Below, piece after piece: positions 1 to 8,229 of a DNA stretch of 64,000 nt. Numbering within the stretch: position 1 is the stretch's first letter; each line of letters begins with the position of its first letter. The DNA comes from Alphaproteobacteria bacterium. Its GTDB lineage: Bacteria; Pseudomonadota; Alphaproteobacteria; Sphingomonadales; Sphingomonadaceae. The stretch is from the NCBI GenBank assembly GCA_019232625.1, contig JAFANP010000052.1:61911-125910 (forward strand), in the 5' to 3' direction. The translations under genes were made by a program, and so were the position numbers. A model generated the notes under the pieces. That model had not been told where the DNA came from. It saw only the letters and a program-made list of their open reading frames with translations, and did no database searches.

Positions 1-407
1 GAGCCGAGCGCGAACTGGACCTGGCTGCGCGGATCGGCGCCGACCCGCTCGAACGGGTCGCCATAATCGCGGAGGAAGGCGGCGACGTCCTCGCCGCGGT
101 CGCGGATGGCGACGGCGTCGATGGGAATTCCTCGCCGCTTGAGCGCCATCAGCTGCGGCGCCTCGGCGCGGCAGGGCAGGCACCAGCTGGCGAAGACGTT
201 GACGAGGCGCGGGCCGCCGCGGGCGAGGTCGGCCGCGGCGAGGCCGGGATGTCCGGGGACCGCCGGCGCCAGCGCGAAGGCGGGGACCGGCTTGCCGATC
301 ATCTGCGAGCGGATCGCGGGATCGTCGCGCTTGCCGAGCCCGAGCAGGAAGACGAGCAGGAAGGCCGCGAAGACCGCGAGCGGCAGCCAGATGAGCGCCC
401 GCCTCAT
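1..407 (-). CDS. ccmG: Thiol:disulfide interchange protein DsbE/CcmG (partial, cut at left edge)
   Basis: Membrane-anchored periplasmic thioredoxin that reduces the apocytochrome c haem-binding cysteines so that CcmF/H can attach haem. The N-terminus has one hydrophobic segment (about residues 5-22), and the thioredoxin-like part carries the WCLPC active site inside FASWCLPCRAEAPQL. The C-terminal part lies beyond the window edge. Its ATG overlaps the stop codon of ccmF in an ATGA arrangement, so the two are probably translationally coupled. It is the last visible gene of the ccmCDEFG operon; ccmH would be expected further left. The family is certain; only the end is missing. Confidence 0.93.
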   Translation of the reverse strand, partial: MRRALIWLPLAVFAAFLLVFLLGLGKRDDPAIRSQMIGKPVPAFALAPAVPGHPGLAAADLARGGPRLVNVFASWCLPCRAEAPQLMALKRRGIPIDAVAIRDRGEDVAAFLRDYGDPFERVGADPRSQVQFALG

Positions 408-2467
408 GCCCAGGCCTCCTCGTCTCCGCGGCGGCGGGCGCGGCGCGCGCGGCGGACTCGGCCGACGAGGGCGAGGAAGCCGCCGAGCGCGACCATGAAG
501 CCGCCGAGCCAGATGAGGGTGACGAACGGCTTCCACCACAAGCGCAGCTGCCAGCGCCCCGACTCGTCGGTCCGGCCGATGACGGTGTAGAGCTGGCCGT
601 CGAGGCGGGTGGCGATCGCCGCCTCGCTCGTCTCGGTCGGCGGCGCGAAGAAAGCGCGCGCCTGCGGCCTGAGGAGGAACGGGCGGCCGCCGCCGCGGCG
701 GGCGGTGAGCCTCGCCTCGATCGCCGTCCAATTGGGCCCGGCGACCGGCTGTACGGCGTCGAAGCGGACCGCATAGGGGCCGACCGAGACCGTCTCGCCG
801 GGCCGGGCCGCCACCAGCCTCTCCTCGGTGAAGGCGGCGTTGGACGCCATTCCGGCGAGGCTGACGGCGATGCCGAGGTGGGAAACGACCATCCCCCAGA
901 TGAAGAGCGGCGTGCGCCTGAGGTTGCGCCCCCAGAGCGGCGCCAGGCTCGCCGTGCCGACTCCGAGCGCCAGGACGAGGCCGAGCAGCGGCAGCAGCCC
1001 CATGCCCGGCAGCAGCAGCATCGCCGCGAGCAAGGCGAGGGCGGTCGCGGCGAGCGGGACTCGCAGGCGGCGCCCGGCATCCTTCAACCGGTCGCGCCTC
1101 CAGCGCAGCGCGGGGCCGAGCGCCATCGCCAGCACCAGCGCGAGGGCGATCGGCCCTGCGGCGCTGTTGAAGTAAGGCGGGCCGACCGAGACCTTGACCC
1201 CCATCGCCTCGGTCGCGAGCGGGTAGAGCGTGCCGACCAGGACGAGGCCGAGGATGACGGTGAGCAGCAGGTTGTTGAGCACCAGCGCGCCCTCGCGGCT
1301 GACCGGCTCGAACGTCGTCCCCTCCTTCACCGTGCCGACCCGCGCGCCGAACAAGGCGAGCGCACCGCCGATGTACAGAGCGAGCAGGAGGAGGATGAAG
1401 GCGCCGCGGCGCGGATCGACGGCGAAGGCGTGGACGCTGGTGAGGATTCCGGAGCGGACGAGGAAGGTGCCGACCATCGACATGGAGAAGGCGACGACCG
1501 CCAGCATCACCGTCCAGGCGCGCAGCGAATCCCGGGTGGCGAGGACGGTCACGGAGTGGAGCAAGGCGGTCGCCGCCAGCCACGGCATGAGCGAGGCGTT
1601 CTCCACCGGATCCCAGAACCACCAGCCGCCCCAGCCCAGCTCGTAATAGGCCCAGTAGGAGCCGGCGGTGATGCCGAGGGTGAGGAAGATCCAGGCGATC
1701 AGCACCCAGGGGCGCATCGCTCGGGCGAAGGCGGGGCCGACGTCGCGGGTGACGAGCGCGCCAACCGCGAAGCTGAAGGCGATCGAGATGCCGACATAGC
1801 CGAAATAGAGGGTGGGCGGATGGAAGGCGAGACCCGGGTCCTGGAGCAGGGGATTGAGGCCGTTGCCTTCGAGCGGCGGTGGATCGAGGCGGCGGAACGG
1901 GTTCGAAGCGAAGAGCAGGAAGGCATAGAAGCCGAGGCCGATCGCCGCCTGCGCCGCCAGCGTGGCGAGCAAGGTGCGCTCGGGAAGGCTGCGCTCGAAC
2001 AGGGCGACGGCGGCGCCGGCGACGGCGAGCACCGTCACCCAGAGCAGCATCGAGCCTTCGTGATTCCCCCAGGCGCCGGCGAACTTGTAGAGCCAGGGCT
2101 TGAGCGTGTGGCTGTTCTCGGCGACCAGCTGGACGGAAAGATCGGTCCTGAGGAAGAGCTGGATGAGGAGCAGGAAGGCGGCGCCGACCAGCACCGCCTG
2201 GGCGACCGCCACCGGCCGGACCGCGCGGGCGAGAACGGCACTCGTCCTCCCTGCGGCGAAGCCGTGGGGAGGGGGACCGCCGTAGGCGGTGGAGGGGCTA
2301 TCGGCCCTGTCGGCCCCTCCACCATGCTTCGCATGGTCCCCCTCCCCATGAGCTGCGCTCACGGGGAGGATCGGAAGCTCCCGCAACGCGAGCGCGCCCA
2401 GCACCAGCTGGAGGAGGCTGAGCGCCGCCGCCAGCCAGAGCGCGGCGAGGGCGAATTCGGCCATCAT
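404..2467 (-). CDS. ccmF: Haem lyase subunit CcmF (c-type cytochrome biogenesis), with repeat-derived insert
   Basis: Polytopic inner-membrane protein of the CcmF-CcmH haem ligation complex, 687 residues. The tryptophan-rich WWD signature is intact (GWGGWWFWDPVENASLMPWL), as is the upstream histidine region LAFHPPTLYFGYVG. The start is the first of two adjacent ATG codons overlapping the ccmE stop. Residues of about 33-74, between membrane helices 1 and 2, are rich in Gly, Pro and His, look unlike CcmF, and match exactly a palindromic DNA repeat of about 125 bp found elsewhere in this window. The rest of the protein is collinear with the family and the frame is open, so the insert is probably tolerated. 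Family length is usually nearer 650. Confidence 0.95.
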   Translation of the reverse strand: MMAEFALAALWLAAALSLLQLVLGALALRELPILPVSAAHGEGDHAKHGGGADRADSPSTAYGGPPPHGFAAGRTSAVLARAVRPVAVAQAVLVGAAFLLLIQLFLRTDLSVQLVAENSHTLKPWLYKFAGAWGNHEGSMLLWVTVLAVAGAAVALFERSLPERTLLATLAAQAAIGLGFYAFLLFASNPFRRLDPPPLEGNGLNPLLQDPGLAFHPPTLYFGYVGISIAFSFAVGALVTRDVGPAFARAMRPWVLIAWIFLTLGITAGSYWAYYELGWGGWWFWDPVENASLMPWLAATALLHSVTVLATRDSLRAWTVMLAVVAFSMSMVGTFLVRSGILTSVHAFAVDPRRGAFILLLLALYIGGALALFGARVGTVKEGTTFEPVSREGALVLNNLLLTVILGLVLVGTLYPLATEAMGVKVSVGPPYFNSAAGPIALALVLAMALGPALRWRRDRLKDAGRRLRVPLAATALALLAAMLLLPGMGLLPLLGLVLALGVGTASLAPLWGRNLRRTPLFIWGMVVSHLGIAVSLAGMASNAAFTEERLVAARPGETVSVGPYAVRFDAVQPVAGPNWTAIEARLTARRGGGRPFLLRPQARAFFAPPTETSEAAIATRLDGQLYTVIGRTDESGRWQLRLWWKPFVTLIWLGGFMVALGGFLALVGRVRRARRARRRGDEEAWA
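2246..2370. repeat. Palindromic element copy A, inside ccmF
   Basis: About 125 bp bounded by CCTCCC and GGGGAGG. The inner complementary blocks GGGGAGGGGGACC and GGTCCCCCTCCCC are separated by smaller hairpins and by a GGAGGGGC / GCCCCTCC pair. The same architecture recurs three more times in this window, near 54.0, 54.8 and 56.7 kb. This copy is read through in the ccmF frame and contributes about 42 residues, including GEGDHAKHGGGA and GGPPPHG. Confidence 0.85.
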
Positions 2468-2904
2468 CGCAGGCTCTTCGACTTGTGCTCGCCGGTCTTC
2501 GGGTCGAGCACCGGCGGCCGATAATTCTCGTCGTGCTTGGCGAGGATCTCGTCGGCGACGAACAGGCCGTCGGGCCGGAAGCGGCCCTCGGCGACGACCC
2601 CGCTCTTCTCCTTGAAGAGGTCGGGGACGATGCCGCGATAGGCGACCTCGATCGTGCCCGGCGTCTCGTCGCCGACGGTGAAACGGATGGTGAGGCCGTC
2701 GGCGGCGCGGCGGATCGAGCCTTCCCGCACCATGCCGCCGATCCGAACCGCACGGCCCTCGGGCACGCCGCGGCGCGCCACGTCGCCGGGCGTGTAGAAA
2801 TAGGCCGCCTGGTCCTTCAGCGCCGACATGGCGAGCAGCACCGCGCCGAGCATCGCGGCGGCGGCGAGGAGGAGCAGCGCGAGGCGCTGGTTCCTGGGCT
2901 TCAC
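2464..2904 (-). CDS. ccmE: Haem chaperone CcmE
   Basis: Membrane-anchored periplasmic haem chaperone, 146 residues, which takes haem from CcmC and passes it to CcmF. It has an N-terminal membrane anchor (about residues 8-27) and an OB-fold domain. The covalent haem-binding histidine lies in the motif AKHDENYRPP near the C-terminus. Translation starts at a GTG that overlaps the ccmD stop (GTGA), and its own stop overlaps the ccmF start. Length and motif order fit the family. Confidence 0.95.
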   Translation of the reverse strand: MKPRNQRLALLLLAAAAMLGAVLLAMSALKDQAAYFYTPGDVARRGVPEGRAVRIGGMVREGSIRRAADGLTIRFTVGDETPGTIEVAYRGIVPDLFKEKSGVVAEGRFRPDGLFVADEILAKHDENYRPPVLDPKTGEHKSKSLR

Positions 2905-3032
2905 GTCCCTTCCCTCGGCCGCTCCGCCCGGGCCTCGGCGCCGCGCATCGCCGCCCAGCTCGCGCCGAGCAGCGCCAGGGTGCCGAGCACCGCCACCGCA
3001 TAGGCCGCCGCGACGAACCCCCAGTGGCTCAT
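2901..3032 (-). CDS. ccmD: Haem exporter protein CcmD
   Basis: Small 43-residue single-pass membrane protein that helps release haem-loaded CcmE from the CcmABC complex. It begins MSHWGFVAAAYAVAVLG, has one hydrophobic helix (about residues 6-28), and ends in a basic/acidic cytoplasmic tail. CcmD sequences diverge, so the call rests on size, topology and position between ccmC and ccmE. It overlaps both neighbours by 4 bp. Confidence 0.88.
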   Translation of the reverse strand: MSHWGFVAAAYAVAVLGTLALLGASWAAMRGAEARAERPREGT

Positions 3033-3742
3033 GCCGCCATCCGCCGCATCCGCGCCTCGACCTTCTGGCGGGCGAGCGCGGCGCGCATCCGCATCAAGAC
3101 GATCGCGGCGAACAGGAGTGTGAAGCCCAGCGCCGAGAGGAAGAGCGGCCAGAGCAGCGATCCGGAGATGCTGGAGCCGGCGAGGCCGATCGACTGGCCC
3201 TGGTGGAGCGAGCGCCACCAGAGGACCGAATAATGGATCACCGGCAGGTTGACCGCCCCGACCAAAGCGAAGATCGCGGCGAGCCGCCCCTCCCCGCCTT
3301 TCTCCCGCTCCGCCTCGGCGAGCGCGACATAGCCGATGTAGAGGAAGAGGAGGACCAGCATCGAGGTCATCCGCCCGTCCCACTCCCACCACGTGCCCCA
3401 GGTCGGGCGACCCCAGATCGAGCCGGTGGCGAGGCAGATGGCGGTGAAGACCGCGCCCGGCATGGCGACGGCGCGCCCGGCGACGCCGGCGAGCGGGTGG
3501 CGCCAGACGATCTGCATCAGCCCCGCCGCCGCAAGCGCCGCCCAGCCGGCCATGCCGAGCCAGGCGGCGGGGACGTGGACGTACATGATCCGCACGCTCT
3601 CCCCCTGCAGATAGTCGCTCGGGCTGAGGAGCAGCCCGCCGGCCAGAGCGGCGGCGGTGAGGAGGGCGCCGCTCCAGCCGAGCCAGCCGGTGAGCGGTCG
3701 CGCGAGGCGCAGGAAGCGGGCGGGATTGGCGAAAGCGTGCAT
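3029..3742 (-). CDS. ccmC: Haem exporter/lyase subunit CcmC
   Basis: Polytopic inner-membrane protein, 237 residues, that presents haem to CcmE. The WWD-type signature RPTWGTWWEWDGRMTS is intact, as are the flanking conserved segments MYVHVPAAW and HYSVLWWRSLHQG that carry the haem-ligand histidines. It is the first visible gene of the operon. The upstream 390 bp hold hairpin repeats rather than ccmA/ccmB, which must lie elsewhere. Confidence 0.96.
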   Translation of the reverse strand: MHAFANPARFLRLARPLTGWLGWSGALLTAAALAGGLLLSPSDYLQGESVRIMYVHVPAAWLGMAGWAALAAAGLMQIVWRHPLAGVAGRAVAMPGAVFTAICLATGSIWGRPTWGTWWEWDGRMTSMLVLLFLYIGYVALAEAEREKGGEGRLAAIFALVGAVNLPVIHYSVLWWRSLHQGQSIGLAGSSISGSLLWPLFLSALGFTLLFAAIVLMRMRAALARQKVEARMRRMAA

Positions 3743-3796
3743 GTGTCGCGCGCGGCTCTAGCCGACCTCTCGGCCAAGCTCAAAGGGCGGGGGGAT

Positions 3797-4109
3797 GGGG
3801 ACGGTTACTTTTCGGTGGAAATGGGGACAGTTACTTTTCCCCGCGGCGGCGGGAAGCCCGGCGCGGCCGGGCTGAAAAGTAACTGTCCCCCTGGGCAGCG
3901 GGGGGATGGGGACAGTTACTTTTCCGCGCGGCGGCGGGAGGCCGGGTGCGGCGGGGCTGAAAAGTAACTGTCCCCCTGGCGGCGGGGAAATGGGGACAGT
4001 TACTTTTCCCCGCGGCGGCGGGAGGTCGGGCGCGGCCGGGCTGAAAAGTAACTGTCCCCCTCGCGGCGGGGGGAGCCGGGGGCGGCGGGGCCGAAAAGTG
4101 ACTGTCCCC
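3797..4109. repeat. Tandem array of GGGGACAGTTACTTTTC hairpins
   Basis: Eight copies of a 17-bp arm occur, four forward and four inverted. They form three full units in which GGGGACAGTTACTTTTC and its reverse complement flank a GC-rich core of about 32-33 bp, repeated with a period of about 84-85 bp. Partial arms lie at both ends (GGGGACGGTTACTTTTC on the left, GAAAAGTGACTGTCCCC on the right). The array fills the space between the ccm operon and the EamA gene. It is not a CRISPR: arms are inverted and the cores are near-identical. Confidence 0.9.
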
Positions 4110-4136
4110 TGGGCGGCGGGTGGCGCAGAAGGCGGC

Positions 4137-5045
4137 ATGGCTTCGGACCGGCCCCGGCAGAACCGCCTGCTCGGCATCGCGCTGAGGATGGGCGCCGCGA
4201 CCTCGTTCGCGTTCATGGCGGCGATGATCAAGCTCGGCTACGCGGCCGGGGCCTCGACCGTCGAGCTGGCCTTCTACCGCTTCGCCTTCGGCCTGCCGCC
4301 GCTCCTGCTGTGGATCGCCGCGACGGGAAATTTCGCGGCGTGGCGGACGGCGCGGCCGGCGGCGCACGCCTGGCGCGCCTGCGTCGGCCTCTCGACCATG
4401 CTTCTCGCTTTCTCCGCCCTCGCCTATCTGCCGCTCGCCGAAGCGACGACGATCGGCTTCGCCGCCCCGCTCTTCGCCGTCGCCCTCTCCGCCCTCGTCC
4501 TCGAGGAGCCGGTCGGCCCCCACCGCTGGAGCGCGGTGCTGGCCGGCTTCCTCGGAGTGCTCGTCGTCATGCGGCCGGCCGGGACGCACCTCCCGCCCGT
4601 CGGCCTCGCCTTGGCCACCCTCGCCGCGTTCGGTGTGGGGGTGGTGACCATCACCCTGCGCCAGATCGGCCGGACCGAGGGGACGCAGACCATCGTCCTG
4701 TGGTTCAGCCTGCTGTCGATGGCCGCGCTGGGGCTGCTCATGCCCTTCTCCGCCCACCTCCACCCCGGGCGGACCTGGCTGATCCTGTTCGCGCTCGGCT
4801 GCTTCGGCGGAATGGGCCAGCTCTTCCTCACCGCCTCGCTACGCTACGCGCCGGTGTCGGTCGTCGTCCCGCTCGACTATCTGCAGCTGCTCTGGGCGGT
4901 GACCCTCGGCTGGCTGGTCTTCGCGGCCCCAGTCCCCGCGACGACCTGGGCGGGCGCCGCGGTGATCGTCGCGAGCGGCCTCTACACCGTCTATCGCGAG
5001 CACGTCCTCGGCCGCGAGAAGGCCCGCGAGACGCCGCCGCTCTGA
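4137..5045 (+). CDS. EamA/DMT-family transporter
   Basis: Predicted inner-membrane permease of the drug/metabolite transporter superfamily, 302 residues. It has about ten hydrophobic helices in two repeated EamA halves: the first ends near GVLVVMRPAG and the second near VASGLYTVYREHVLG. The ATG just after AGAAGG is chosen because the open frame upstream of it is only repeat DNA. The substrate cannot be told from sequence. It stands alone on the plus strand between repeat arrays and rmuC. Confidence 0.88.
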   Translation: MASDRPRQNRLLGIALRMGAATSFAFMAAMIKLGYAAGASTVELAFYRFAFGLPPLLLWIAATGNFAAWRTARPAAHAWRACVGLSTMLLAFSALAYLPLAEATTIGFAAPLFAVALSALVLEEPVGPHRWSAVLAGFLGVLVVMRPAGTHLPPVGLALATLAAFGVGVVTITLRQIGRTEGTQTIVLWFSLLSMAALGLLMPFSAHLHPGRTWLILFALGCFGGMGQLFLTASLRYAPVSVVVPLDYLQLLWAVTLGWLVFAAPVPATTWAGAAVIVASGLYTVYREHVLGREKARETPPL

Positions 5046-5341
5046 TCCGCCGGCGGCGGCGGACGGCGGGCGCCGGACGGACCGCGCGGAAGGTTCAAAG
5101 GTCACGAAAGTCACGCGAGTCGCCGGAAGAAATCCTTTGTCCTCGGGTCGCCGCGGCCTTGGGAAGAGCGTTCGTCCAGATCGCGAGGAACCGAGTCGCG
5201 GGCCAATGTGCCGGAGGAAATCCTACACGAGAAGGGCGTTCGTGCGGCCCGCCCCCATCGGCCCCGGCGCCCGGACGAGCGGGGTGGACGCCCGACGAGG
5301 TCCCGGCGGCGCGGGAGGAGGCGGGCGCCGCTCGGGCGGCG
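5046..5341. other. Intergenic gap between EamA gene and rmuC
   Basis: No convincing gene. It contains an imperfect 15-bp direct repeat (GCCGGAAGAAATCCT and GCCGGAGGAAATCCT, 88 bp apart) and a second pair, AAGAGCGTTCGT and AAGGGCGTTCGT. The two pairs have different spacing, so this is not a simple tandem duplication. The genes on either side are convergent, so no promoter is required here. Confidence 0.4.
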
Positions 5342-6739
5342 TTATTCGGCGGCTTCGGCGGTTTCGTCGCCGGCGAGCTTGGCGAGGGCGCGGGGGACGG
5401 TGTCGACGACCGGCAACGGCTCGATCTCCTTCGCGCCGGACGAGACTTCCAGCGCCTCGAACCTCTTGGCCTGGGTCATCACCTGGCTTTCGAGGCTGCC
5501 GACGAAGGCGTTGTAGGCGCCGGTGGCGAGGTCGAGGTTTCGGCCCAGGCGGGCGACGTGGCCGCCCATCGTCGCCAGGCGGGCGTGGAGCTCCTTGCCG
5601 AGGCGGGCGATCTCGGCCGCCTCCTCGGCGAGCTTCTCCTGCCGCCAGACGCTGGCGACGGTCCGGGCGATGGCGACGAGGTTGGTCGGCGTGGCGAGGA
5701 GGACCCGACGCTCGAACGCCCATTCCCACAGCCGGTCGTCCTGCTCCAGCGCCGCGGTGAGGAAATGCTCGCCGGGAATGTACATGACGACATAGTCGGC
5801 GGCGTCGCCGAACCGGTCCCAGTAATTCTTGCCGCCGAGCTGCTGGGCGTGGTTGCGGATCGACTGGGCGTGGGCCTTGAGATGGGCGGCCCTCACTCCA
5901 TCGTCCACTTCCTCCGACGCGTCGAGAAAGGCGTTCAGCGAGCATTTGGCGTCGATGATCAGCTTGCGCCCGCCGGGCAGGCGGACGACGACGTCGGGGC
6001 GAAGGCGGCCGTCGTCCGTGTCGACGCTCACCTCCGACTGGAAATCGGCGAAGGGCGAGAGGCCGGCCTGCTCGAGCACGTTCCTGAGGCTCTGCTCGCC
6101 CCAGCGGCCGCGCGACTTGGGGCTGTGGCGAAGCGCGCTGACGAGGCGCGCGGTCTCGTCGCGCACCTGGCTCTGGCCCGCCCGCACCAGCTCCACCGCC
6201 GCCTTGATCTCGCCATAGGTGCCGACGCGGTCCTGCTCGATCCGCTGGAGATTGTCCTCGTAGCGCCGCAGGGTCGCCTCGACCGGCTGGATCAGCGCCT
6301 TCAGCTTCTCCTCGTTCTTCTCGCCGGCCTGGTTGAAGCGGGCGTCGGCGCGGCGGAGGAAATTCTCCTGCGCCTCGCCGAGCAGCCTGCCGCCGATCTC
6401 GCTGAACTGGGAGGTCAGCGCCTCGCGCGCCTCCTTCAGCTCCCTCAGCTGCGCCTCGAACGCCCGCTGGCGCTCCTCCTGCCCGGCGGAAAGGCGCGCG
6501 CACTCCTGCTGGGCCGAGGCGCAGTCGCGGCGCACCGCCTCGAGCTGCGCCTGCAGCCCGGGCACCGCCTTCGCCCTTTCCTCGGCTGCGGCGAGGTCCT
6601 TGATCGCATCGCGGAACTTCTGGAGATGCTCGTCGCGCTCGGCGCGCAGGGCCGCGGCCGGCCGGCCGGCGAGGAGCCAGCCCGCGGCCAGCCCCGCGAA
6701 GGCGGCGGCGGCGACGATCATCAATAGCAGCGGGTCCAT
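5342..6739 (-). CDS. rmuC: DNA recombination protein RmuC
   Basis: 465-residue RmuC-family protein, thought to limit recombination between inverted repeats. It has an N-terminal membrane anchor (about residues 5-25), then a long charged coiled-coil region (about 30-180), then the conserved PD-(D/E)XK-like core. That core is seen around GRWGEQSLRNVLEQAGL, DVVVRLPGGRKLIIDAKCSL and YVVMYIPGEHFLTAALE. The C-terminal acidic tail ends AKLAGDETAEAAE. Its presence is of some interest in a window so rich in inverted repeats, though the link is only circumstantial. Confidence 0.95.
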   Translation of the reverse strand: MDPLLLMIVAAAAFAGLAAGWLLAGRPAAALRAERDEHLQKFRDAIKDLAAAEERAKAVPGLQAQLEAVRRDCASAQQECARLSAGQEERQRAFEAQLRELKEAREALTSQFSEIGGRLLGEAQENFLRRADARFNQAGEKNEEKLKALIQPVEATLRRYEDNLQRIEQDRVGTYGEIKAAVELVRAGQSQVRDETARLVSALRHSPKSRGRWGEQSLRNVLEQAGLSPFADFQSEVSVDTDDGRLRPDVVVRLPGGRKLIIDAKCSLNAFLDASEEVDDGVRAAHLKAHAQSIRNHAQQLGGKNYWDRFGDAADYVVMYIPGEHFLTAALEQDDRLWEWAFERRVLLATPTNLVAIARTVASVWRQEKLAEEAAEIARLGKELHARLATMGGHVARLGRNLDLATGAYNAFVGSLESQVMTQAKRFEALEVSSGAKEIEPLPVVDTVPRALAKLAGDETAEAAE

Positions 6740-7012
6740 GGCCCAGAATCTCCGGAACGAAGGGCGAACCTAGAGCAGGCGCGGCCGCGGCTCAAGCGGC
6801 GGGCGAGGAAAGCTGTGGATCGTTGGGCGCCTCCCCCGGGCGCGGGCGGCCGCGAGGGGTGCGGGCGGCGGCTCTCCGGCCCGCGCCTGCCGGGCAGGGA
6901 CGCGCTCGGCCGTCTTTACGGAATTTCCCTCTTTTCAAACTTTTTGACGATCATTATCACTGCTTTCCGTCGAGTCGGTGCGCCCCCTCGTACCGACGCG
7001 AAGGAGGGGTGG
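6740..7012. other. Intergenic, upstream of rmuC
   Basis: No gene seen. A short AT-richer island (around TTTTGACGATCATTATCACT) stands out from the GC-rich surroundings. It could hold a promoter for the plus-strand frame that follows, but I see no clear -10 element. Confidence 0.3.
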
Positions 7013-7408
7013 GTGGCAGCGATTCACGGATTGGAGCAGGGTCGGCAGGGTGATTGGCGGCGGCGCCAGGGCTCCGGCGGCGGCAGGTCGGGAGCCGGTG
7101 GGGCCGGCGGACCGGGCCGAGGCGGAGCGGGCGGCGCAACAGGCGGCGGGGCGGGCGGCGCGGATGGCGGCGGGCCGGGCGGCAGCGGGGCGGGCGGCGG
7201 GACGGGCGGCGGCGGGGCGCCGCCCCCGGACCGGTCCGGCGAGGCGGCGGGCCCGCCGGCGCGGGCCTCGGCGCTCCACGCCCGCCTCGCCCGGCTGCTC
7301 GCCGATCTGGACGCGGCGGACCTGCCCGGGCCCGCCGCCCACGTCGCCGCCGCGATCGACCTCATGCACCTGCAATGGCCCTCCCTCGCCGGCGAAGCAC
7401 CCGCCTGA
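7013..7408 (+). CDS. Possible small glycine/alanine-rich protein, hypothetical
   Basis: Weakly supported 131-residue reading frame. A GTG start follows a good AAGGAGG ribosome-binding site at 5 nt. Residues about 22-80 are a low-complexity Gly/Ala run from GGCGGG-type DNA. The last 45 residues (starting ASALHARLARLLADLD) look like a normal helix with strong G/C at third codon positions. A hairpin with a T-run follows about 100 bp downstream on the same strand, so transcription is plausible. The neighbouring frame also gives an Ala/Arg-rich helix across the repeat, so a frameshift within the low-complexity tract cannot be excluded. I recognise no family. Confidence 0.35.
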   Translation: MAAIHGLEQGRQGDWRRRQGSGGGRSGAGGAGGPGRGGAGGATGGGAGGADGGGPGGSGAGGGTGGGGAPPPDRSGEAAGPPARASALHARLARLLADLDAADLPGPAAHVAAAIDLMHLQWPSLAGEAPA

Positions 7409-7426
7409 GCCCGGGACCGCCCAAGA

Positions 7427-7540
7427 CCCCCTCTCCCCTCGGGGGAGAGGGCTGGGGTGAGGGGGTACCGCCTCCGCGATATTCCTCCGAAGCCGAACCC
7501 CCTCTCCCTACCCTCTCCCCCCTTGGGGAGAGGGGTTTTT
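7427..7540. repeat. Palindromic CCCTCTCCCC/GGGGAGAGGG element
   Basis: A two-hairpin element of about 115 bp. The first hairpin is CCCTCTCCCCTCGGGGGAGAGGG, followed by GCTGGGGTGAGGGG and a second hairpin with the same arms. It differs in sequence from the 125-bp element found inside genes, although the general architecture (GC-rich nested palindromes) is similar. It lies between the Gly-rich frame and a pair of GGGGACA hairpins. Confidence 0.75.
7511..7540 (+). terminator. Rho-independent terminator within the repeat
   Basis: Ten-base-pair stem CCCTCTCCCC / GGGGAGAGGG with a CCTT loop, followed directly by GTTTTT. This is a textbook intrinsic terminator for plus-strand transcription. Confidence 0.7.
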
Positions 7541-7572
7541 GCATTGGCGCGTGGGGAAGGTCGGCGGTGTCG

Positions 7573-7728
7573 GGGGACAGTAACTTCGCTCGCCGGAAAA
7601 CGCAGGTTCGCGCAGGCGGAGGGGCGAAGTTACTGTCCCCTTTTTCGCAGCGGCAGTGCCGGGGACAGTAACTTCGTTCGCCGGACGATGCAGGTTCGCG
7701 CGGGCGGAGGGGCGAAGTTACTGTCCCC
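7573..7728. repeat. Two tandem GGGGACAGTAACTTCG hairpin units
   Basis: Two 68-bp units, each with a GGGGACAGTAACTTCG arm, a core including GCAGGTTCGCGC and GGCGGAGGGG, and the inverted arm CGAAGTTACTGTCCCC. They are spaced 88 bp apart. This is a sister subfamily of the array near 3.8-4.1 kb: the GGGGACAGT part is shared while the inner half of the arm and the core differ. Confidence 0.88.
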
Positions 7729-7756
7729 TTCGTTCGCGTCCCTTCCTTCCCTCCGC

Positions 7757-8221
7757 CTATTTGCTGAAGACTCGCGTCAGCTCGCAGACGGCGAGCTCGG
7801 ACAGCTCCAGATAGGAGACGCGGGCGTCGGTGGCGCTCGGGCGGCGGGTGAGGAAGCCGAGCTGGACGAGATGCGAGATGTGCCTCAGCGCCGTCGTCGC
7901 CGGCGCCGGAGTCGCCATGCAGGCGCTCGACACGCTCACCTCCCGCCCCTCGAGCCTGGCGATGAACAGGTCGAGCAGGATGTCCCAGCTCGGCTCCGCG
8001 AACAGCCGCGGGCCGAAGATCTTGTCCCGCTTGCGCCGCGCCTGATAGGCCTCGCGGGCCAGGCGGAGGATCATCCCCCTGTCCTCGGCCCCGGAGCCGT
8101 CGCCGCCGACGTTGCGCAACTGGCGCAGCAAACCCTGTATCTGCGCGATGATCTCGTCCGGATCGGATCCGCGGCGGATCCCGGCCGCCGGGCCGATGTC
8201 GTTATGGGCGCGCTCCGCCAT
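7757..8221 (-). CDS. Winged-helix (MarR-like) transcriptional regulator
   Basis: 154-residue cytoplasmic DNA-binding protein. The C-terminal two thirds match a sphingomonad family of MarR-like regulators: KIFGPRLFAEPSWDILLDLF, then a helix-turn-helix in SVSSACMATPAPATTALRHI, then a wing (LGFLTRRPSATDARVSYLEL). No ligand-binding domain is apparent. It is the third gene of a luxI-phyH-regulator operon, 8 bp after phyH, so it is probably made on quorum-sensing induction. Its targets are unknown. Confidence 0.82.
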   Translation of the reverse strand: MAERAHNDIGPAAGIRRGSDPDEIIAQIQGLLRQLRNVGGDGSGAEDRGMILRLAREAYQARRKRDKIFGPRLFAEPSWDILLDLFIARLEGREVSVSSACMATPAPATTALRHISHLVQLGFLTRRPSATDARVSYLELSELAVCELTRVFSK

Positions 8222-8229
8222 GTCTCCTC

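Noticed and set aside
878..2524. Long plus-strand reading frame opposite ccmF
   Set aside because: It is the antisense shadow of ccmF/ccmE: the composition is Arg/Glu/Gly/Gln-rich with no family similarity, as expected from reverse reading of high-GC genes.
3797..4109. Possible CRISPR array
   Set aside because: Repeats alternate in orientation and the intervening cores are near-identical to each other, not unique spacers; no cas genes are in the window.
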